Below the pieces are notes generated by a model. It was not told the DNA's origin. It saw nothing but the letters and a program-made list of their open reading frames with translations, and searched no databases. Below, in pieces: positions 58,130-64,000 of a stretch of 64,000 bases of DNA. Every line of letters begins with the position of its first letter. Positions within the stretch are counted from its first letter, which is position 1. The position numbers were made by a program, and so were the translations under genes. Source of the stretch: Cryptomeria japonica (taxonomy: Eukaryota > Streptophyta > Pinopsida > Cupressales > Cupressaceae). The stretch covers positions 443,387,038-443,451,037 of the forward strand of contig NC_081413.1 of the NCBI RefSeq assembly GCF_030272615.1, given 5' to 3'.

Positions 58130-59300
58130 TGTGTCGAAATGATTCATCTCGGTTTTTCAAGATTCTCTACAGTTTTATTAGGGCAACATTTTTTCAGTTG
58201 GTGAAAAAATCATCAGTCTCATTCAATCAAATGTTGTCGTGTGGCCAATTTCTCGTTCTTCTCGTCATGATCATGAATCATCAGTTTCAACATGTCCAGT
58301 TAGGCATTCTTACCCTATGCATGCTCCTATTTTCCCCCCCACTCGGTCGAACACTCGGGGTCATACCCTACTCGCGTCATCCCTTGAGCGTCCTAATTGC
58401 TAAAAATTATCAAACATTGATGGGCCCTAACTCAACATCTGTGGAACATGCGAATGATCCATTTGAACCTACGGTGTTATGATAGGGGTCCCTACAAAAT
58501 CCTACCTTGGTTTTTTAGGATTCCCTACAGTTTTATTAGGGCAGCATTTTTTCTGTTGGTAAAGAAATCGTCAGTCTCATTCAATCAAATGTTGTCCCGT
58601 GGCCAATTTTGCGTTTTTCTCATCGTGATCATGAAATGTCGGTTCCAACATGTCTAGTTAGGCATTATTATCCTATGCATTCTCCTATTTTTACCTCCCA
58701 CTCGGTCGAACGCTTGGGGTCATACCCTACCGACGTCATCCCTTGAGCACCCTAAGTGCTAAAAATTGTCAAACTTTGACGGGCCCTAACTCAGAATTCG
58801 TTGCACCTGTAAATGATCGGTTTGAACATATGGGGCCATTAGAGGGGTCCCTACAAAAACCTATCTAAGTTTTTCAATATTCTATATAGTTTTGATAGGG
58901 AAACATTTTTTCAGTTGGTGAAAAAATCATCAGTCTCATTCAATCAAATGTTGTCGCATGACCAATTTATCATTTTTCTCATTGTTATCATGAACCGTTA
59001 GTTCCAACATGTCCAATTAGATTACCCTATACATGCTCCTATTCCCTCCCCCCGCTAGGTTGAACGTTCGGGGTCATACCCTACCGACGTCGTCCGTTGA
59101 GCACCCTAAGTGCTAAAAATTGTCAAACTTTGACGGTCGCTAACTCAAAATCCATGGCACCTATGAACGATATGTTTGAACCTACGATGCCATGAGAGGG
59201 GTCCCTCCAAAATCCTATCTTATTTTTTCAAGATTCCCTATGGTTTTTTTAGGGCAACATTTTTTAAATAGATGAAAAAATCATCAAACGCATTCAATGA
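58130..59300. repeat. ~359-bp tandem repeat, three copies and a partial fourth
   Basis: The phrase TTTTTCAAGATTC with following TTTTATTAGGGCAACATTTT recurs at about 58149, 58508, 58867 and 59221. Units share TCAGTCTCATTCAATCAAA, ACTCGGTCGAAC and GGGGTCATACCCTAC. Copies differ by roughly one base in eight to ten by eye. The short ORFs inside are by-products of the repeat. Confidence 0.9.
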
Positions 59301-60689
59301 AAAAATATAGATAAACAAGCATTACACTGTAGACACATAATGATCATCAATATTTCCATGTATTGTATACACATAATTACCATTAAACTTGCATGTGACA
59401 TCCATGAACAAATATGCAAACATGATTTTTCATCATTATCAATAGAACTACACCAATGTACTCATGTATAGATACATTGTATATCATCAATATAACTAAG
59501 CCAGTTTGCTCATGGACATCATATATCATCATAACAAAGTTACATCAATTCATATCCATATATAAATATAACATCCCACTTCATCTGCATCAGACATCCT
59601 CATGTCCTAAGAGAAAAGCTTACATAGAGCAATGCTTGCATATCAATGAAGACCAAAATAAGCAACCTTTGTATGCAGAATGAATATGATACAAGAAAAA
59701 AATTATAACACAATACAAATTATTTTGTCAAATTATAAATAGATCATTTGAGACATTTTTAAGACATACACGATTGTATAATTATGAAACTTACCAGTTT
59801 CTCTGCAAAGTCTACAAGCATAACTTTGAAGAAAGACACATGTTGATTAAAGCCCTTCTCATTGCATTGTCTGCATGGTTGAAGATGATGGTAGATATTT
59901 CCATTTTTGAATGGCAATACATTCACTTCACATAGTGTGTGAAAGTTTACAAAATTTAATGACATTGACAAAGTGAGGGACTTAGTGTTTACAAATAAAA
60001 TTTAATCTCATTAATGCACACAGAGCATATGGTGTTGTTTTTGGCTGTAAATTTTTGCAGTTCTTGAAAAGAAAACTTAAAAGTAGCTAAATATTGATAA
60101 CCCCAAGGAATATGTACCATCACCAACAGTAAACTAGTCAATGATGAATGATCTAGCATGAACCTGTATTTTTAAGAATTGTTAGTCTACACATAAAATG
60201 CATGCAACATGAACATAAAGGATTTATGATAATCACTTTTATTGAAATGCATGATAATAAATGAAAAGGTGGGATTGTATACCATAGAAATACATCCCTT
60301 CGAATTATATCGAGTGAACCCACTATGTTGACGCAAAAATCATAATGCGATAGTGTTGTATATCATCAAAAAGACCTACATGAGCATAAAGGTTTTGCGA
60401 TAATTATATCTTAAAAAGTTGTCAAATAGTGTTGTTTATTATAAAAAATTGTAATGCTCATCAAATGCATGATAATACGTCGTGTTGCAAAATACATCCC
60501 TTCAAATTATATCGAGTGTACCTGCTATGTGCATGCAAAAAACGCATTGCAAAAAAAAATGTTCATCAATAGATCTTCATTTTGAACACATCCTTAATAT
60601 ACACATAACAAACTTGAATATTAAGGTTTTATGATCATTGTTAGAAATGAAATGCATGATTAAAAAAAGAAGACACCATTAAAGACCTA
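59301..60689. other. Element F AT-rich spacer
   Basis: No gene. AATACATCCCTTC then AATTATATCGAGTG occurs twice (near 60290 and 60485) in a ~190-bp imperfect duplication with TGCATGATAATA. Confidence 0.4.
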
Positions 60690-63661
60690 CTACTCAAGTG
60701 TTCCTGAAGGGTCATCTCTTTGCTTAAGAGTATCCAATATTGCTTCATGATAAGTAGTAGTCATTGTACATAGCTCTTTGGTCTTCAGTTTTGCTTGATG
60801 CTTCAACAACTTGAAATTTGCTATAATAAGGTGTGAATATATGACAATGGTTTTGTGTCTCTCATAGTCTCTAAATGCAGGTATGCCATTCTTTCTAATC
60901 ATGTATGTTCGCAACCAAGTTCACACCATAACAACTGAACATATAGGATATGCGAACCCATCATCATTTGTCACTGGTTGTGTTAGCTTCTATTTTCCCT
61001 GTACACATTGTTCCAACCATTATTTTGATCTCTTTTCATTCCCTTGGAGTGCAAAAATTGCAAAAGCATGTCCTGGATGTACAAGATCTAATACAGTCAT
61101 ACTCAAGTGAACTTTCCATGTCATCATTTGACAAGGATATTTTTTGAGATAAAGGAGTTAGATATTGTGGAACCCATGTATCAATCCACACACTTGACTT
61201 GCACTAATCCCAATCATACCGAACACAACTCTGACAAAAACAAGCCAACACTCATATCCAAATGGTTCTTGTACTTGCATCTGAGCTTAGAAATGAATGC
61301 ATCTTTCAAGAATCTTTAATTGTTTGAGAATCCAATTTGTCTCCCATTGTGCCCTCCTCAACCAACCAAAAGAATCTGGTCACTGCTGAATCAAGAGTAC
61401 CTCCATGTGACAATGTTGAACTACACCAATCAACAATAAAACTTGCATTAGAGAAATTTGAACCTAACATCCTCAATTTCTCCTTAACTATAGCTTCTTC
61501 AAACATGCTTCCCCTTCCCATGCCCTGTCTCAAAAAAACACCAAATATGAGGTATATGCCTCTCTACATGCATTCTACTCAACCAATTAAACATACAGGC
61601 ATTCTTGAATTGACCTGTACAATATGACATGTCGATCAATTACAATATGATTCTCATGCAAGAACTCAAAAAAAATATTGAAAGAATGTTGCATATACTC
61701 AGAGGAGTGCAATCGTGATAGAAATGATACTCATTGATTATCTTCATGTCCTCTTCTATGTTTTTAGGAGCATGTCTATATGTAATGTGAACAAAAATGG
61801 CAATCTGGATTGAATTGGAGTACTGAGACTATACCTCATTATGTGGTTGCAATGTATATTTCTCTGCAAAATCAACCACCAATACAATAGTGCCAATTGG
61901 GAAAGAGTTCTTACACATCCTAAATTATTGATCCAACCATTGAGACCTATGGTGTGCCTTGCATACTTGTAGAATTTTTTTTACTTAAAATCCAAAATTA
62001 AATCAGCAGTGCTCACTTCTCTTGAGACTAATTCGCATCTCGAACCTTTACGTCCACTCTTCAAAGTATATTTGATTGTCTCATATCTTTTTTTCTCAAC
62101 ATAATTCTTTCTAAACTCGTGCTCGTTTCCCTCATGAAAACATGAAACAAACTTTGACAACCCACCACATTGTGAGCACTTCTCATTCAAACAATCATTT
62201 CTATAGAAATAGCAGCCATCATCTCTAGGGCATAAAAACATTTCTTGCAAGTCTCTTCATGATCTCAGAAATAGCATTGCACCACACTCCTGCAACATCT
62301 CATTAGTATGTATCATAGAATGAATATAGTATAAAAGTTCATGGTACATTGAAAACTCCACATGGTACTTGCAAAAACAAGTTTTATGAATCTTAAGAGG
62401 TACACAATAAAATGGATTCAAAGATTCAAAGGCCCTTTGTGATATTTGCAAAGTTGGATGTACTTCACAAAAAAAATTGTACAACGTTGTTTGGCTTGAT
62501 TCCAATAAATGTTTCGGATGCGGTGTGTAGTCTCGGTTGCTGATTTTGAATTTCAAAACATCTTTTATATTGGGTGATACTCTATAATTAGAGTGCCAAA
62601 ATTGTTGAATTTCCTCCTTCACATTGTCATTCAACTTTCTATCAACATGAGGAAGCCTCCCACCAAAATCCCATGTATCATGTTGAAGTGAATTGTCAAG
62701 TCTCTATCTTTGTGCCAGTGCTCTATCCAAAGTTTTATGGTTTATGTTCAAATAAACATAAGTTTGTCTCATTTGACGAGCCTTCCTCAATTGATGGCTT
62801 ACTAGGGAGTTTCTAATCACTTTTTGAGCAGCTCTCTTATCTCTTTCCTTGGTATTCTTTTCAATATAATTGAGAGCATTAAATAGATTTGACAATAATA
62901 GAATTTCTCTCTATCTTCTTGTTCATACAAGTCTTCAATTTGTTTAGCAATGGTCGGATCTTTATCATCTTTAGCAATTGAACAAAAAGTTGGCATTACT
63001 TGGTCAATGTCTTATTGCTAAAATTTTGGTCAAAAAGTTGTGTAGCTCAAAATCGAACGGTTCTTGTGGACCTCTTGCCTTCAAGATTTGCAATAATGAT
63101 CTCATCAATTTAAAGTAACCATTTTGGGGTTCTTGAAGGTCTTGGATTTGGAATTTGTCTTTTATCCAGGAGAGGATCTTCATTTCTGAAGTAATTAGGT
63201 GTTATATATTGTTCACTTGGTTGAGCAATTCCACCTTCAATGTCAAAGTTTTCCACATTTTCACCTCCAATGTCAAAATTTTCCACATGTTCACCTCCTA
63301 TGTCAAATTTTTCTACATTTTCACCTCCAATGTCAAAAAAATTCATATTTACACCAAAATTATGGACACCTTCATTATCAACTCCCAAATTTTCACTTTC
63401 GATTCTCACATCATGTTGAACATTTTCATTATCACCTTCAATATTTTCAACAGGTTCAACATTTTCACTTTCAAAATCTACATTTTCATTTTCAATAACT
63501 TGTTCAACATTTTCAAATTCAATTTCCTCTTCACTTGAAATAACATTAGCAATATTTAACATACCTTGTCTTCTCCTCTTATGACCTTCTCTATACAATT
63601 CAATTCGGTCATTTGAAAGCTTTCTTTTGCGTTTAGACTTCTGATAACCACTACTCCCCAT
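60690..63661 (-). pseudogene. Element F transposase-like protein, decayed
   Basis: ATG at 63661 opens a basic N-terminus (YQKSKRKRKLSNDRIELYRE), then an acidic repeat region. Downstream come QFWHSNYRVSPNIKDVLKFK, NRDYTPHPKHLLESSQTTLY, a Cys/His region CPRDDGCYFYRNDCLNEKCS and CGGLSKFVSCFHEGNEHEF, and core blocks readable across frame changes near 61920-61500: IVLVVDFAEKYTLQPHNEV, GQFKNACMFNWLS and WCFFETGHGKGK. Then IVDWCSSTLSHGGTLDSAVT and RFFWLVEEGTMGDK follow. The Asp of VDFAE, the missing SDG before GQFKN and the GHGKG block would form the presumed DDE-like core. Stops and frameshifts show it is dead. It could be a domesticated relative, but flanking palindromes favour a transposon. Confidence 0.55.
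63228..63350 (-). repeat. 33-bp coding minisatellite, FDIGGENVEN repeats
   Basis: Four tandem copies of about 33 bp encode FDIGGENVEKFDIGGEHVEN and further FDIGGENVEN units in the N-terminal part of the transposase-like protein. Around them looser ENV/VEN repeats (63360-63530) suggest an older expansion. The frame is kept, so expansion happened while the gene was coding. Confidence 0.88.
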
Positions 63662-63844
63662 TTACCTCCACAAAGATGCTCCTAAATGATTGAAAATGTA
63701 AGATTTGACTTTAAGGATCTCTCAAAAGCACAAAGTTGTCTCAACATATCTGAAAACCCATGATTGTCGACAGAAACTAGAATCTGAAGAATGTGAGCTG
63801 TTGGAATCCACAAAATGGCCCACAAGGCTCTTTTTTATTTACAG

Positions 63845-63980
63845 AAATCGGATATCCGATTTTAATGCATAAATTTGGGGTCCCAAAAATAATTCCCATT
63901 GCTGCCTTTTTTTTACTGTTGGCACATTAATGGTAGTGGCAGAAATTGGATATCTAATTATATCGAATATTTGATTTGAG
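63845..63980. repeat. Right subterminal palindromes of element F
   Basis: A perfect 18-nt palindrome AAATCGGATATCCGATTT lies at 63845-63862. Degraded copies AAATTGGATATCTAATTA (63943-63960) and ATCGAATATTTGATTT (63962-63977) follow. They mirror the cluster at 55209-55480. Confidence 0.75.
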
Positions 63981-64000
63981 TACTCATATTTTAGAGAGAG

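Larger units (their letters stand above)
55040..64000. mobile_element. Element F: probable DNA transposon, right end outside the window
   Basis: Two gene remnants point toward each other (plus 55689-57517, minus 63661-60690). They are framed by clusters of an AAATCGGATATCCGATTT-type palindrome at 55209-55480 and 63845-63980. The minus-strand gene resembles a transposase-like family recalled from early land plants and animals, with blocks VDFAE, GQFKN and GHGKG. The left end is probably near CACTAAGTCAATCGG (55047) or GGGGGGCCAAAAAGTGG (55085), but without the right end no terminal inverted repeat can be proved. Confidence 0.5.

Noticed and set aside
58129-58657. Two plus-strand ORFs with similar peptides
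   Set aside because: They are reading frames through two units of the 359-bp tandem repeat and do not persist in the other units.
63155-63538. Plus-strand Phe/His-rich ORFs
   Set aside because: Opposite-strand shadows of the acidic repeats in the transposase-like protein.

Overview
The window is repeat-rich nuclear DNA of a seed plant, made almost entirely of nested transposable elements. No intact single-copy host gene, rRNA, tRNA or CRISPR array was found. Giant Ty3/gypsy elements of the Tat type, a Copia-type element without pol, heavy LTR nesting and methylation-style decay fit a large-genome plant. A conifer or other gymnosperm is my guess, but the sequence does not prove it.

Layout. 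Positions 1-229 are the terminus of a foreign LTR, probably Copia, that cut into the left LTR of element A. Element A (230-35192) is a Tat-type Ty3/gypsy retrotransposon on the minus strand. It has gag, protease, G-patch, RT, a first RNase H, a second (archaeal-type) RNase H and integrase between about 30671 and 23280. Element B (2875-20047), a younger relative with the same plan, sits inside A and is flanked by the 5-bp duplication GGTGG. B's gag-pol, 16771 down to 9041, stays in one frame and is broken only by stop codons. Both A and B carry an extra gene on the opposite (plus) strand between integrase and the 3' LTR. It encodes a plant-mobile-domain (PMD) protein. B landed inside A's copy and split it (2598-2874 and 20053-21700). 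B's own copy is at 5736-7505.

Positions 35193-37220 are unassigned and hold one exon-like stretch. Element D (about 37221-52982) looks like a large retrotransposon derivative without recognisable gag-pol: a short polypurine tract, a 3.5 kb non-coding interior, a tRNA-Met primer site and a right LTR of about 4.45 kb that contains an antisense ORF. Element E (43096-49484), inserted in D's right LTR, has Copia-type signals, a coiled-coil and four-zinc-knuckle gag, and a long second ORF, but no pol. From about 55040 past the window end lies F, a probable DNA transposon. It has a decayed plus-strand multi-exon gene, a decayed minus-strand transposase-like gene, three and a fraction copies of a ~359-bp tandem repeat, and clusters of an AAATCGGATATCCGATTT-type palindrome near each end.

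How the parts work together. In A and B the sense transcript (LTR, leader, gag-pol) and the antisense PMD transcript converge tail to tail. Four things shared by the two diverged elements suggest that the antisense gene is a functional part of this lineage: a TATA box about 156 bp before a splice-donor site in the antisense promoter; a splice acceptor just before the PMD ATG; element-specific short words repeated in both leaders in the same transcript orientation; and a hairpin against the polypurine tract whose stem sequence differs but whose pairing is kept. This paired sense/antisense organisation is the most interesting system in the window.
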